From Flavobacterium fontis (lineage in GTDB: Bacteria; Bacteroidota; Bacteroidia; Flavobacteriales; Flavobacteriaceae): a stretch of DNA of 64,000 nt. The stretch spans positions 124,001 through 188,000 of the forward strand of contig NZ_FQVQ01000001.1 of assembly GCF_900129405.1 (NCBI RefSeq). Direction: 5' to 3'. Both the position numbers and the translations under genes were made by a program. The notes under the pieces were generated by a model, which searched no databases, had not been told where the DNA came from, and worked only from the letters and a program-made list of their open reading frames with translations. Within the stretch, counting starts at the first letter, position 1; each line of letters begins with the position of its first letter. This document shows, piece after piece, positions 26,125 through 34,331 of this stretch.

Positions 26125-26779
26125 AAAAAACCATCTCCGGCACTTCGCCATCAATGATTAATTCCGCTTCGGTCGCTTGAATGATTTCATCTACGCTTAC
26201 GCCGGGAGCGCGTTCCAACAATTTGAAACCGTTGGGAGTGACTTCCAGTACAGCCAATTCAGTTACGACTTTTTTCACACAGCCGACACCGGTTAGGGGT
26301 AAGGTACATTTTTTCAAAATCTTACTTTCCCCTGCCTTGTTCACGTGCATCATAGCGACAATGATGTTTTCGGCAGAGGCCACCAAGTCCATCGCGCCCC
26401 CCATTCCTTTTACCATTTTACCTGGGATTTTCCAGTTGGCAATATCTCCGTTTTCGGCTACTTCCATGGCACCCAAAATGGTTAAGTCCACTTTTTGTGC
26501 GCGAATCATTCCGAAACTGAAAGCCGAGTCAAAGAAACTCGCCCCCGGTAAGGTCGTGATGGTTTGTTTACCTGCGTTGATGATGTCGGCATCTTCTTCG
26601 CCTTCAAAGGGAAACGGACCCATACCGAGTACGCCGTTCTCCGATTGAAATTCGACCGAAATATCGGTGCGAACATAGTTTGCGACTAGGGTTGGAATCC
26701 CAATGCCGAGATTCACGTAATAGCCGTCTTGTACTTCTTTTGCAATGCGTTTTGCAATTTGGTTTTTATCTAAAGCCAT
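26123..26779 (-). CDS. scoB: 3-oxoacid CoA-transferase, subunit B
   Basis: This 218-residue beta subunit carries the catalytic Glu in EFQSENGVLGMGPFP at about residues 42-56, which forms the glutamyl-CoA thioester intermediate. Other landmarks are YVNLGIGIPTLVANY near residue 20 and GAMDLVASAENIIVAM. With subunit A it moves CoA between succinyl-CoA and an oxoacid such as acetoacetate. The two genes are in the usual A-B order but are separated by an octad repeat array of about 100 bases instead of the few bases normal for this pair. Confidence 0.94.
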   Translation of the reverse strand: MALDKNQIAKRIAKEVQDGYYVNLGIGIPTLVANYVRTDISVEFQSENGVLGMGPFPFEGEEDADIINAGKQTITTLPGASFFDSAFSFGMIRAQKVDLTILGAMEVAENGDIANWKIPGKMVKGMGGAMDLVASAENIIVAMMHVNKAGESKILKKCTLPLTGVGCVKKVVTELAVLEVTPNGFKLLERAPGVSVDEIIQATEAELIIDGEVPEMVF

Positions 26780-26783
26780 AGTT

Positions 26784-26884
26784 GATGTGTCGATGTGTCA
26801 ATGTGTCAATGAGTCGATGAGTCGATGTGTCAATGAGTCAATTTCACTAGTATTGTCTCATTGCCGTATTGTCACATTGGCTAA
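26784..26884. repeat. octad array O3 between scoA and scoB
   Basis: The left arm, 26784-26839, is seven 8-base units (GATGTGTC, AATGTGTC, AATGAGTC, GATGAGTC). A short spacer follows, then the right arm, 26852-26884, has units in the opposite direction (ATTGTCTC, ATTGCCGT, ATTGTCAC, ATTGGCTA). The array starts four bases before the scoB start codon and ends at the scoA stop. It would be transcribed inside the scoAB message, where the arms can fold together. Confidence 0.93.
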
Positions 26885-27583
26885 TTATTTCTGCCTAACC
26901 GTTCGTTGTTCAATTCGTTTTTCAAATTTTTCACCTTGGAAAATACGTTGTACCATGATGCCTGGAATATGAATTTCGTTGGGGTCAAGGGTTCCCGCGG
27001 GGACTAATTCTTCCACTTCTGCGATGGTGATTTTGGCCCCTCCAGCCATGACGGCATTAAAGTTTCGGGCGGTTCCTTTGAAAATAAGGTTCCCCGCTTC
27101 GTCGCCCTTCCAAGCCTTTACGATGGAAAAATCGGCTTTGTAGGCCAATTCCATAACGTGCATTTTCCCGTTGAATTCACGGGTTTCTTTACCTTCTGCC
27201 ACTTCCGTACCGTAGCCTGCTGGCGTGAAGAAGGCTGGAATTCCGGCTTGTGCGGCACGGCATTTTTCGGCAAGAGTACCTTGAGGAGTGAGTTCGACTT
27301 CGAGTTCGCCCGACAACATTTGACGTTCAAATTCGGCATTTTCACCTACATAGGACGAAATCATTTTTTTGATTTGGCGTTTTTGAAGCAACAGTCCAAG
27401 GCCAAAATCGTCCACGCCCGCATTGTTGGAAATACAAGTCAGGTTGGTTGTTCCTTTTTGTACCAATTCGGCAATACTATTCTCGGGAATACCACAAAGT
27501 CCGAAGCCGCCCAACATGATCGTCATGCCGTCTTCGATGCCTTGAAGGGCTTCGGTAACCGAGTTTACTTTTTTATTAATCAT
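26885..27583 (-). CDS. scoA: 3-oxoacid CoA-transferase, subunit A
   Basis: This 232-residue alpha subunit has the family signature [21 protein letters not shown] at about residues 20-40. Other blocks are [60 protein letters not shown], and the C-terminal [17 protein letters not shown]. It pairs with scoB downstream. The spacer between them holds an octad array, which is an unusual place for a repeat in a two-subunit operon. Confidence 0.94.
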   Translation of the reverse strand: MINKKVNSVTEALQGIEDGMTIMLGGFGLCGIPENSIAELVQKGTTNLTCISNNAGVDDFGLGLLLQKRQIKKMISSYVGENAEFERQMLSGELEVELTPQGTLAEKCRAAQAGIPAFFTPAGYGTEVAEGKETREFNGKMHVMELAYKADFSIVKAWKGDEAGNLIFKGTARNFNAVMAGGAKITIAEVEELVPAGTLDPNEIHIPGIMVQRIFQGEKFEKRIEQRTVRQK

Positions 27584-27650
27584 GAAGAAAAATCGTTGGT
27601 TTGTGGCGTAAATTTAGGAAATAAAGCCCAAGAATGGGGGAAAGCGCCAT

Positions 27651-27682
27651 AAAAAAATCCTGCCCAATTTTGAGCAGGATTT
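27651..27682 (-). terminator. terminator after the ricT-gldH-PBP1A unit
   Basis: AAATCCTGC (27655-27663) pairs perfectly with GCAGGATTT (27674-27682) around a 10-base loop. Read on the minus strand it is followed by a T-run. It lies beyond the structured element that follows the PBP1A stop codon. Confidence 0.78.
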
Positions 27683-27688
27683 GGTATT

Positions 27689-27757
27689 TAGCCCTGATGG
27701 AAGCGGCATCCCCGTAACGAAGTGGAGGGATACAGCGGACAGCAGGAAATAGCTCCT
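27689..27757 (-). repeat. hairpin repeat element E-A in the 3' leader of PBP1A
   Basis: On the minus strand, directly after the PBP1A stop codon, about 70 bases read AGGAGCTATTTCCTGCTGTC, then CGCTGTATCC, a central hairpin, then GGATGCCGCTTCCATCAGGG. Conserved blocks CTRTCCGCT..ATC before the hairpin and GGAT..CGCT after it recur in elements at 33594 and 55212. I have a memory of closely similar sequence recurring between genes in Flavobacterium genomes, possibly the Flavo-1 RNA motif; this is not verified. Role unknown. Confidence 0.55.
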
Positions 27758-27759
27758 AA

Positions 27760-30084
27760 TTAAATCCCATTAAATTCATCCAAGTTTTGATCGTCAACAG
27801 GATCCACAGCGGTGGAATCATCGGGTGTTGAAGAACTACGCGGACTCCAACAGTCCACTTTGATATTGAATCCTTCGGGTTTTATGAATTCGTCTTTGGA
27901 GACTTGTAAGTCGGGATCTTCGTAGCATTTTTCCATAAAGTACCCCCAAATCGGTAAGGCTGCTGTTGCTCCTTGACCGTAGGTGATGCTTTTGAAACGG
28001 GCCGATCGGTCTTCACAACCTACCCAAACGCCGGTGGCTAAGTTGGGTACCATTCCAATAAACCAACCATCGGATTGATTTTGTGAAGTTCCTGTTTTCC
28101 CCGCAATAGGGTTCGTAAACATGTAGGGATATCCCGTCCAACGCGTGTCGCCACTACCGCCGGATTGGGTTCGTAAACGCACACCCGAACCTTCATCGGT
28201 TACGCCTTCTAATAATTTGATTACCGCAAATGCAATGTCTTTATTTAACACATCGTGTGATTCAGGGACGGGTTCGTAAATTACAGCCCCATTTTTATCT
28301 TCGATACGTTGGATAAATTGCGGTTTGATGTAAACCCCTTGATTGGCAAAGGTTGAATAGGCCGCCACCATATCTTGTACGGTAATATCTACTGCCCCCA
28401 GCGCAATCGAGGGTTGCATGGGGATTTCGGTGGTTACGCCTAGTTTTTTGGTGAGTTCAACTACAGGTTCGGGACCGGTTTTGTCAATCAACTTCGCCGA
28501 TACGGTATTGATGGAATAGGCCAGCGCTTTCTTCAAGGTCACCATGCCTCGGTATTGGTGGTCGGAGTTGCGCGGTTCCCAATCCTCGGTCACATTGTGT
28601 TTTCCTTTTCGAATCATAAACGGCCCGTCGATGATGGTATCACAAGGCGACATGCCCAATTGTTCGATGGCTGTAGCATAGACAAAGGGCTTGAAGGTCG
28701 AACCCACTTGGCGGGCGCCTTGCCCTACGTGGTCGTATTGAAAATATTTGTAATTGATACCGCCCACCCAAGCTTTGATGTGCCCTGTTTGGGGTTCCAT
28801 CGCCATCATACCGGCTTGCAAGAAATGTTTGTAATACCGAATAGAATCCAAAGGTGTCATTAGGGTATCACGTTCTCCCTGCCAGGTAAAGATGGTCATT
28901 TTGGTTTTTTTCTTGAACGAAGCTATAATTTCCTCATCCGTTTTTTCATCAGCTTTCAGGATACGCCAACGTTCGGAATTACGCATGGCTTGGTTGATGA
29001 TTTTGTCGGTTTCGGCGGGAGTGATGTTCACAAATGGCGCATTTTTGTTTTCTTTTTGTTGTAAAAAGAATTCCTCTTGTAAATTTTTCATGTGCTCCCG
29101 AACGGCCTCTTCGGCATGTTCCTGCATTTTGGAGTCGAGTGTGGTGTAGATTTTTAACCCGTCGCCGTAAATGTCATATTCTTCATCGTCACGTTTGTGT
29201 TCTTTCACCCAATTTTTCATATAATCCCGAAGGTATTCACGAAAATAGGTAGCTAAGCCTTCGTAGTGACTTTCGGGACGAAAATCGAGTTTGATGGGCT
29301 GTTTTTCCAATAGATTTTTCGCCGCAGTTTCGAGTTTTTTATTGCGAACCATTTGCCCCAATACCACATTTCTTCGTTTTAAAGAGCGCTCAGGAAAACG
29401 TTTTGGGTTGAATCGCGACGGATTGGTAAGCATCCCTACCAGTGTAGCACTTTCGTTGATGGTAAGGTCTTTGGGTTCTTTGTTAAAATAGACTTTTGCA
29501 GCCGAACGAATACCCACGGCACCGTTCACAAAATCGACTTGATTAAAGTACAAAGCGATGATTTCATCTTTGGTATACTGGCGCTCTAAACGTACAGCAA
29601 TGATCCATTCTTTGGCTTTTTGAACCACACGGAATGGTAAAAATTTAGACCCTTCACCATGAAACAATAACTTGGCCAACTGTTGGGTAATCGTACTGGC
29701 TCCTCCGTTGGCTCCCAATCGTGCCGCTGCGCCAAAAGTTCGCTTGGCATCGATACCCGAATGCTCGTAAAAACGTTCATCTTCTGTGGACACCAAGGCA
29801 TCTACTAAATGTTTTGGGAGGTCTTTGTATTTTACAGCCGTTCGGTTTTCATTGTAAAATTTCCCCAACACCACGCCATCGCTTGAAATGATTTCTGTGG
29901 CTAAGTTGGAGTTTGGATTCTCCAAGTCTTCAAAAGAAGGCATGGCACCAAAAAGGCCCCACGAGGCAAAAAGAAAAAACAAGAATACACTCCCTAGTGT
30001 GTAAAAAAACAAACGCCAAAACTTTTTTTGGTAGTACTTGATGTCTTTTGTGACAGGCTGGGGTTTCGGGGATTGATTTGCCAT
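27760..30084 (-). CDS. penicillin-binding protein 1A, bifunctional transglycosylase/transpeptidase
   Basis: This 774-residue class A PBP has a cytoplasmic tail, a membrane anchor at about residues 25-48, and a GT51 transglycosylase domain. The catalytic Glu motif is ALVSTEDERFYEHSGID at about residues 95-111, followed by GGASTITQQLAKLLF and RKWKEW-like helices. The transpeptidase has STFKPFVYATAIEQ (active-site Ser, about 451), SINTVSAKL (SxN) and GKTGTSQNQSDGWFIGM (KTG, about 657). It polymerises and cross-links peptidoglycan in the periplasm. It lies two bases after gldH, and its stop is followed by a structured repeat and a terminator. Confidence 0.94.
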   Translation of the reverse strand: MANQSPKPQPVTKDIKYYQKKFWRLFFYTLGSVFLFFLFASWGLFGAMPSFEDLENPNSNLATEIISSDGVVLGKFYNENRTAVKYKDLPKHLVDALVSTEDERFYEHSGIDAKRTFGAAARLGANGGASTITQQLAKLLFHGEGSKFLPFRVVQKAKEWIIAVRLERQYTKDEIIALYFNQVDFVNGAVGIRSAAKVYFNKEPKDLTINESATLVGMLTNPSRFNPKRFPERSLKRRNVVLGQMVRNKKLETAAKNLLEKQPIKLDFRPESHYEGLATYFREYLRDYMKNWVKEHKRDDEEYDIYGDGLKIYTTLDSKMQEHAEEAVREHMKNLQEEFFLQQKENKNAPFVNITPAETDKIINQAMRNSERWRILKADEKTDEEIIASFKKKTKMTIFTWQGERDTLMTPLDSIRYYKHFLQAGMMAMEPQTGHIKAWVGGINYKYFQYDHVGQGARQVGSTFKPFVYATAIEQLGMSPCDTIIDGPFMIRKGKHNVTEDWEPRNSDHQYRGMVTLKKALAYSINTVSAKLIDKTGPEPVVELTKKLGVTTEIPMQPSIALGAVDITVQDMVAAYSTFANQGVYIKPQFIQRIEDKNGAVIYEPVPESHDVLNKDIAFAVIKLLEGVTDEGSGVRLRTQSGGSGDTRWTGYPYMFTNPIAGKTGTSQNQSDGWFIGMVPNLATGVWVGCEDRSARFKSITYGQGATAALPIWGYFMEKCYEDPDLQVSKDEFIKPEGFNIKVDCWSPRSSSTPDDSTAVDPVDDQNLDEFNGI

Positions 30085-30086
30085 AA

Positions 30087-30572
30087 TTATTCGGTCGTTT
30101 CTATTCTAAATCCAACTTCCGTAATGCCGTTTAAACGCTCAACGCCGGGGACTTTTCCCGTTTCTCGTAAGGCATGTTGAATATGTACTTTATAGTTTCC
30201 TTTTTGATCAAAAGTGAACTTCTCTTTGTAAAAAAGCTTATTTTCTTTGACATCGCTAAAACCATCGCCCATCAAACTTCCATCGGGATGTGCCATTTTG
30301 TATTCTAGGGTGTCTACCAACACTTTTCGATTGGGTTGTTCGAGTGAAACAATCACAAAAAGATTGTCAAACGGATAGTCTTTGTTGTCGCGGATATTTA
30401 AAAACAAGTTGTATTTTTTATCTGCCTCCAACTTCGGTAAATTGAAATGCACAATACTGTCTTTGTGCCATGCATTGCCCACCGATTTGTATTCGTCAAA
30501 TACACCGTTTTTGTCGCACGACGCGCAACATATCAATAGCCCTAAAAAGAGTAAACTAGTTCGTACCTTCAT
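30087..30572 (-). CDS. gldH: gliding motility lipoprotein GldH
   Basis: This 161-residue lipoprotein has the signal MKVRTSLLFLGLLICCASC and a body matching GldH: WHKDSIVHFNLPKLEADKKYNLFLNIRDNKDYPFDNLF, a DGSLMGDGFSDVKENKLFYKE-like block, and ERLNGITEVGFRIE at the end. Gld proteins are needed for gliding in Flavobacterium and several belong to the type IX secretion machinery. GldH is anchored in the cell envelope. The ATG at 30572 lies inside the end of ricT (17-base overlap), the usual arrangement of coupled genes; an earlier in-frame ATG is less likely. Confidence 0.92.
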   Translation of the reverse strand: MKVRTSLLFLGLLICCASCDKNGVFDEYKSVGNAWHKDSIVHFNLPKLEADKKYNLFLNIRDNKDYPFDNLFVIVSLEQPNRKVLVDTLEYKMAHPDGSLMGDGFSDVKENKLFYKEKFTFDQKGNYKVHIQHALRETGKVPGVERLNGITEVGFRIETTE

Positions 30573-31971
30573 TGTTTTTGCTCTCATTCGAATTGCCACG
30601 ATTTCTGTTTCCGGGACGTTTTTTGTTCCGTTTGTTCCGATTGTTTGCGCGTTGTTCGCCAGTATTGGGTTGCCCTTGTGTTTGAGGTGCAGAACTGTCT
30701 TTAGGCTGGCCCTGTTGTTGCGCCGGACGGTTTTGGGGGTTGCGTTGCGGCTGCGTGTTGCGTTGCCCTGCGTTTTTATCCGGACTCACCGCACGGGGTT
30801 GGCCTTCTACTACAGCACCTTCTCGGCCTTTTCCTTTATTTCGATTTTTGCTCTTGCTACGATTTTTCTTTTTGGGTTGGTCAAATCGGGTGATGCTTTC
30901 TTGACCGACCACATTATTGTATGTTTTTTCAACTTCTTGCTCTACTTCAACGGTGTAATCTTCTAAGGATGTTGCGAGCCCGCCCTCTTTATTCAAGGCA
31001 ATAATTTCTTTCACTTGTTCGGTACTCAACACATGCCAAGCCGCAAAATTATCGGTATAGGCATACCACATCAACCCTTTGAAAATATCTTGTTTTTGAC
31101 AAACCGCATCGCCTTTTTCCGTTTTCAATTTGGTTTCGTAATCAGGGAAGTCACGCAAAGCATCCATGTAGGTGTCCAATTCAAAATTAAGACAACATTT
31201 CAATTTACCACACTGTCCAGCCAATTTCTGCGGGTTCAACGACAATTGTTGGTAGCGTGCCGCCGAAGTATTCACACTGCGGAAATCGGTCAACCAGGTC
31301 GAACAACATAATTCGCGTCCACAAGAGCCAATGCCCCCCAAGCGCGAAGCCTCTTGACGAAAACCGACTTGCTTCATTTCGATACGAATCTTAAACTCCG
31401 AAGCGTAATCCTTAATCAATTGACGGAAATCCACGCGATCACTAGCGGTATAGTAAAATGTTGCTTTGGAACCGTCGCCTTGGAATTCAATATCCGAAAT
31501 TTTCATTTCCAAATTCAGACGAATCGCCAATTCACGCGCGCGAACCTTCATCGGCTCCTCGCGATCGCGGGCGGCACTCCAAATATCAATGTCTTTTTGG
31601 GATGCTTTTCGGTACACTTTTAGCACCTCTGCCGAATGGTGATCGACCCCCTTTTTTTTCATTTGAATTTTAACCAACTCCCCCGTCAAGGTCACAATAC
31701 CTACATCATGCCCCGGAGACGCCTCCGTAGCTACAATGTCGCCGATGCTTAACGTTAGTTTTTCTGTGTTGCGGTAAAATTCTTTACGCCCGTTTTTGAA
31801 ACGAACTTCCACACAGTCAAATGGAGCTTCCCCAGAAGGCAAACTCATGTTGGCTAACCAATCAAATACTGTAAGTTTGTTGCAGCTATTGGCGCCGCAA
31901 GTGCCATTATTTCCACATCCTTTGGCTCCGTCACTTTTTGACGAACCACAGGAACAGTTTGTACATGCCAT
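30556..31971 (-). CDS. ricT: RicT/PSP1-domain regulatory protein
   Basis: This 471-residue protein has a Cys-rich N-terminus (MACTNCSCGSS, then CGNNGTCGANSC), a PSP1 domain centred on VEVRFKNGRKEFYRN to ELCCSTWLTDF (about residues 54-240), and CGKLKCCLNFEL. It ends in a long Lys/Arg/Asn/Gln-rich tail of about 110 residues. In Bacillus the Ric proteins form an iron-sulfur complex that affects RNA processing and development. In Flavobacteriaceae this gene is typically next to gldH, as here. The basic tail suggests nucleic-acid contact, which is inference. Confidence 0.88.
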   Translation of the reverse strand: MACTNCSCGSSKSDGAKGCGNNGTCGANSCNKLTVFDWLANMSLPSGEAPFDCVEVRFKNGRKEFYRNTEKLTLSIGDIVATEASPGHDVGIVTLTGELVKIQMKKKGVDHHSAEVLKVYRKASQKDIDIWSAARDREEPMKVRARELAIRLNLEMKISDIEFQGDGSKATFYYTASDRVDFRQLIKDYASEFKIRIEMKQVGFRQEASRLGGIGSCGRELCCSTWLTDFRSVNTSAARYQQLSLNPQKLAGQCGKLKCCLNFELDTYMDALRDFPDYETKLKTEKGDAVCQKQDIFKGLMWYAYTDNFAAWHVLSTEQVKEIIALNKEGGLATSLEDYTVEVEQEVEKTYNNVVGQESITRFDQPKKKNRSKSKNRNKGKGREGAVVEGQPRAVSPDKNAGQRNTQPQRNPQNRPAQQQGQPKDSSAPQTQGQPNTGEQRANNRNKRNKKRPGNRNRGNSNESKNNEGTN

Positions 31972-32094
31972 AAGAAAATATATATTGATCGTCGACAGTA
32001 ATCCATCGACTACGTTTACCCTAAACGATTTGTTGGTAAAGATAGTATTTTTTCAATTATGGAAAATGCAAAAAAGGGGGAAGCTGTGGAAAAC

Positions 32095-32126
32095 AAAATC
32101 GCCTGACTTCCAGCGAAATCAGGCGA
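32095..32126 (-). terminator. terminator after trhO
   Basis: TCGCCTGA (32099-32106) pairs perfectly with TCAGGCGA (32119-32126). On the minus strand it is followed by TTTTGTTTT. It lies 18 bases after the trhO stop. Confidence 0.78.
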
Positions 32127-32143
32127 AAAAGTAAGCTATTTTT

Positions 32144-33508
32144 TTAATTTAAAATCAAATACACTTTGTCGGATAAGCGTACCCGTGACGGAACTGCAAA
32201 CGTGACTTTGTCGCCCGCCTGCGCTTTGTCGCCCAACACTCCATTGACGTGAAGGGTTTCCAGCGTGAGTTCCATTTCGCCCGTGGTCGGTCCTACAATA
32301 AGGAGGCGATCACCTTTTTGCAGTGCGCCATTTTGCATTTCTACCAAACCGATACCGGCTTTTACGTAGTAATGCGCCACTTTGCCCAAAAGTGTTTTTT
32401 TCACCCGACGTTTCGGGCTAATTTTTTGGCGAATGTCCGTTGTCGCTTTAGCGAGCGGTACTTCCGGTAATTCCCCCGAATGCTTGAATTTTAGTTTTTC
32501 CGATTTCCCTTTGCGGAAGACTTTGTTGCCCACTTGGATTCCTTTGCGCAATTTTACTTGCTCTGCCAAAGGAAGGTGAATGATGTCCAGGCATTCTTGC
32601 GAACAACAATTTTCCATCGCAGCCTTGCATTCTTCACATTGAATAAATAACAAGTGACAGCCGTCGTTTACGCAATTAGTATGATCGTCACACGGTTTCC
32701 CGCATTGGTGACATTGTGCGATAATATCATCGGTGATGCGCTCGCCCAAACGATGGTCAAACACAAAGTTCTTTCCGATGAATTTACTTTCCAGTCCTTC
32801 TTCTTTGATTTGTTTGGCGTAGTTAATAATGCCGCCTTCCAACTGGAATACATTTTTAAAACCTTGATGCTTGTAGTACGCACTCGCTTTTTCACAACGA
32901 ATACCGCCCGTGCAATACATCACCAGGTTTTTACTTTCTTTAAAATCTTTTAATTGCTCGTTGATAATCGGCAACGATTCGCGAAAGGTTTCCACATCAG
33001 GCGTAATCGCACCTTTAAAATGGCCCACTTCACTCTCATAATGATTGCGGAAATCGACCACTATCGTATTCGGATCGTCCAAAATCGCATTGAATTCACG
33101 GGCATTCAAGTGCACACCTTTATTGGTTACATCAAAAGTAGCGTCGTTGAGTCCGTCGGCTACAATTTTGTGTCTCACTTTTATCGTCAACTTCAAAAAC
33201 GAGAAATCATCGTGCTCCACGGCCACATTCAACCGAATCCCACGCATAAAATCATAAGCTTCTAAGGTTTCCCGAAAGGCCTCAAAATGTTCGGCAGGAA
33301 CACTCATCTGCGCATTAATTCCTTCGTGAGCCACATAAATACGACCGAGCGCATCAAGGGCATTCCAGGCTAAAAATAAATCGTCGCGAAATTGTTGAGG
33401 GTTTTCGATTTTGGCGTACGCATAGAAAGATAATGTCAACCGTTGTTGACCCGCTTCTTCGATTAATTGAGCTCTTTCCTCTGCGCTTAATGTGTTGTAC
33501 AGTTGCAT
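32144..33508 (-). CDS. trhO: tRNA uridine(34) hydroxylase TrhO with C-terminal U32-type beta-barrel
   Basis: This 454-residue protein has the TrhO N-terminal domain (GRIYVAHEGINAQMSV at about residues 56-71) and a rhodanese domain with the active Cys in LVMYCTGGIRCEKASAYY at about 195-212. A cysteine-rich segment follows (QCHQCGKPCDDH, CEECKAAMENCC, about 265-305). The last ~85 residues (LGKVAHYYVKAGIGLVEMQN, KGDRLLIVGPTTGEMELTLE) look like the C-terminal barrel of U32-family proteins such as TrhP. TrhO makes 5-hydroxyuridine at the wobble base of tRNAs; TrhP serves the parallel prephenate-dependent route. The extra domain is unusual. A -7 box TACCTTTG lies at 33562-33569. Confidence 0.88.
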   Translation of the reverse strand: MQLYNTLSAEERAQLIEEAGQQRLTLSFYAYAKIENPQQFRDDLFLAWNALDALGRIYVAHEGINAQMSVPAEHFEAFRETLEAYDFMRGIRLNVAVEHDDFSFLKLTIKVRHKIVADGLNDATFDVTNKGVHLNAREFNAILDDPNTIVVDFRNHYESEVGHFKGAITPDVETFRESLPIINEQLKDFKESKNLVMYCTGGIRCEKASAYYKHQGFKNVFQLEGGIINYAKQIKEEGLESKFIGKNFVFDHRLGERITDDIIAQCHQCGKPCDDHTNCVNDGCHLLFIQCEECKAAMENCCSQECLDIIHLPLAEQVKLRKGIQVGNKVFRKGKSEKLKFKHSGELPEVPLAKATTDIRQKISPKRRVKKTLLGKVAHYYVKAGIGLVEMQNGALQKGDRLLIVGPTTGEMELTLETLHVNGVLGDKAQAGDKVTFAVPSRVRLSDKVYLILN

Positions 33509-33561
33509 GCTATAAACGTATTAAGGGAGTTAAACGAATTCACAATGGCGGAATTCGAGGG

Positions 33562-33591
33562 CAAAGGTATTGTTTTATTTGAATTTTCCAA
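33562..33591 (-). promoter_or_regulatory. probable trhO promoter (-7 TACCTTTG, -33 TTG)
   Basis: On the minus strand TACCTTTG at 33562-33569 matches TAnnTTTG exactly. A TTG at 33589-33591 lies 19 bases upstream in the -33 position. The predicted 5-prime leader is about 45-50 bases. Confidence 0.55.
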
Positions 33592-33593
33592 CT

Positions 33594-33680
33594 TTGGGCG
33601 CATCCCTAAAGGGTCGGGCTATCCGCTACAATCTTTTGGGAAACCCAAAAGGATTTTCGCTCCTATCCCTTGCGCGAAGT
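33594..33680 (+). repeat. hairpin repeat element E-B
   Basis: This holds most of the 327-base gene-free stretch between trhO and the bacilliredoxin gene. On the plus strand it reads GGGTCGGGCTATCCGCTACA, ATC, a hairpin TTTTGGG-AAA-CCCAAAA, then GGATTTTCGCTCCTATCCC. The same blocks CTRTCCGCT..ATC and GGAT..CGCT..ATC occur in E-A (27689-27757). A 93-codon open frame through the element is judged accidental. It points away from trhO and lies just upstream of the trhO promoter. Confidence 0.65.
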
Positions 33681-33784
33681 GCTATAAAGAAGCCCTTTTT
33701 GAAAATGGAAATCCGTTTTCCATAGTATCATTTGATAGTATCAAAAGTACAAATTGTTTAGATATAGCTCCTTATTTTCCATAA

Positions 33785-33815
33785 AAAAACCCCCAACGGT
33801 GAAGCATTGAGGGTT
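33785..33815 (-). terminator. terminator after bacilliredoxin gene
   Basis: AACCCCCAA (33788-33796) pairs with TTGAGGGTT (33807-33815) with one mismatch, followed on the minus strand by a T-run. It lies 20 bases after the stop of the bacilliredoxin gene. Confidence 0.72.
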
Positions 33816-33835
33816 GTTTTTAATTTTTTAGTCGC

Positions 33836-34246
33836 TTAGCAGAATTCGCTGTAAGCATCTTTTAAGTTTTCAGCAATCATCTCAGCCGGACGCCCTTCAA
33901 TGTGGTGACGTTCCAACATGTGAACCAATTCCCCGTCTTTGAACAATGCCATACTTGGCGAAGAAGGAGGGAATGGGAACATGTGTTGACGTGCCGCATC
34001 CACCGCTTCGCGATCAACACCTGCAAAAACCGTAATCAAATGATCGGGTTTTTTGTCGCCATCCAAACTCATTTTTGCTCCTGGACGGGCATTACGAGCC
34101 GCACAACCACAAACAGAGTTCACCACCACCAACGTGGTTCCGTTTTGTTTAATTGCATTTTCTACCGCATCGGCAGTATATAAGTTTTGAAAACCAGCGT
34201 CTGTCAATTCCGCACGCATGGGGTTTACCATTTCTTCTGGATACAT
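33836..34246 (-). CDS. BrxA/BrxB-family bacilliredoxin
   Basis: This 136-residue thioredoxin-fold protein has the CGC redox motif in VVVNSVCGCAARNARPG at about residues 40-56, preceded by MYPEEMVNPMRAELTDAGF, the usual family start. A C-terminal Cys ends the chain (DAYSEFC). In Firmicutes BrxA/B remove bacillithiol from proteins after oxidative stress. In Bacteroidota the same family is common and the low-molecular-weight thiol partner is inferred. It is a single-gene unit with its own promoter and terminator. Confidence 0.9.
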   Translation of the reverse strand: MYPEEMVNPMRAELTDAGFQNLYTADAVENAIKQNGTTLVVVNSVCGCAARNARPGAKMSLDGDKKPDHLITVFAGVDREAVDAARQHMFPFPPSSPSMALFKDGELVHMLERHHIEGRPAEMIAENLKDAYSEFC

Positions 34247-34289
34247 AATCGTTTAATTTGAAATTAATGTAATTGGCTTTTCAGCAGTA

Positions 34290-34318
34290 CAAAGATAAAT
34301 CAAAATTTACAACACAAA
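34290..34318 (-). promoter_or_regulatory. bacilliredoxin promoter (-7 TATCTTTG, -33 TTTG)
   Basis: On the minus strand an exact -7 box TATCTTTG at 34290-34297 and an exact -33 TTTG at 34315-34318 are separated by 17 bases, a good match to the Bacteroidota promoter. The ATG is 43 bases downstream of the -7 box. Confidence 0.7.
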
Positions 34319-34331
34319 TGAAAAGGAAATC

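Noticed and set aside
5263-26884. Short tandem arrays considered as CRISPR arrays
   Set aside because: Units are only 7 or 8 bases, directly joined without spacers, and no cas gene is present.
33503-33784. Plus-strand open frame of 93 codons between trhO and the bacilliredoxin gene
   Set aside because: It reads through the hairpin element E-B, has no family resemblance, and overlaps the trhO start and promoter; judged accidental.
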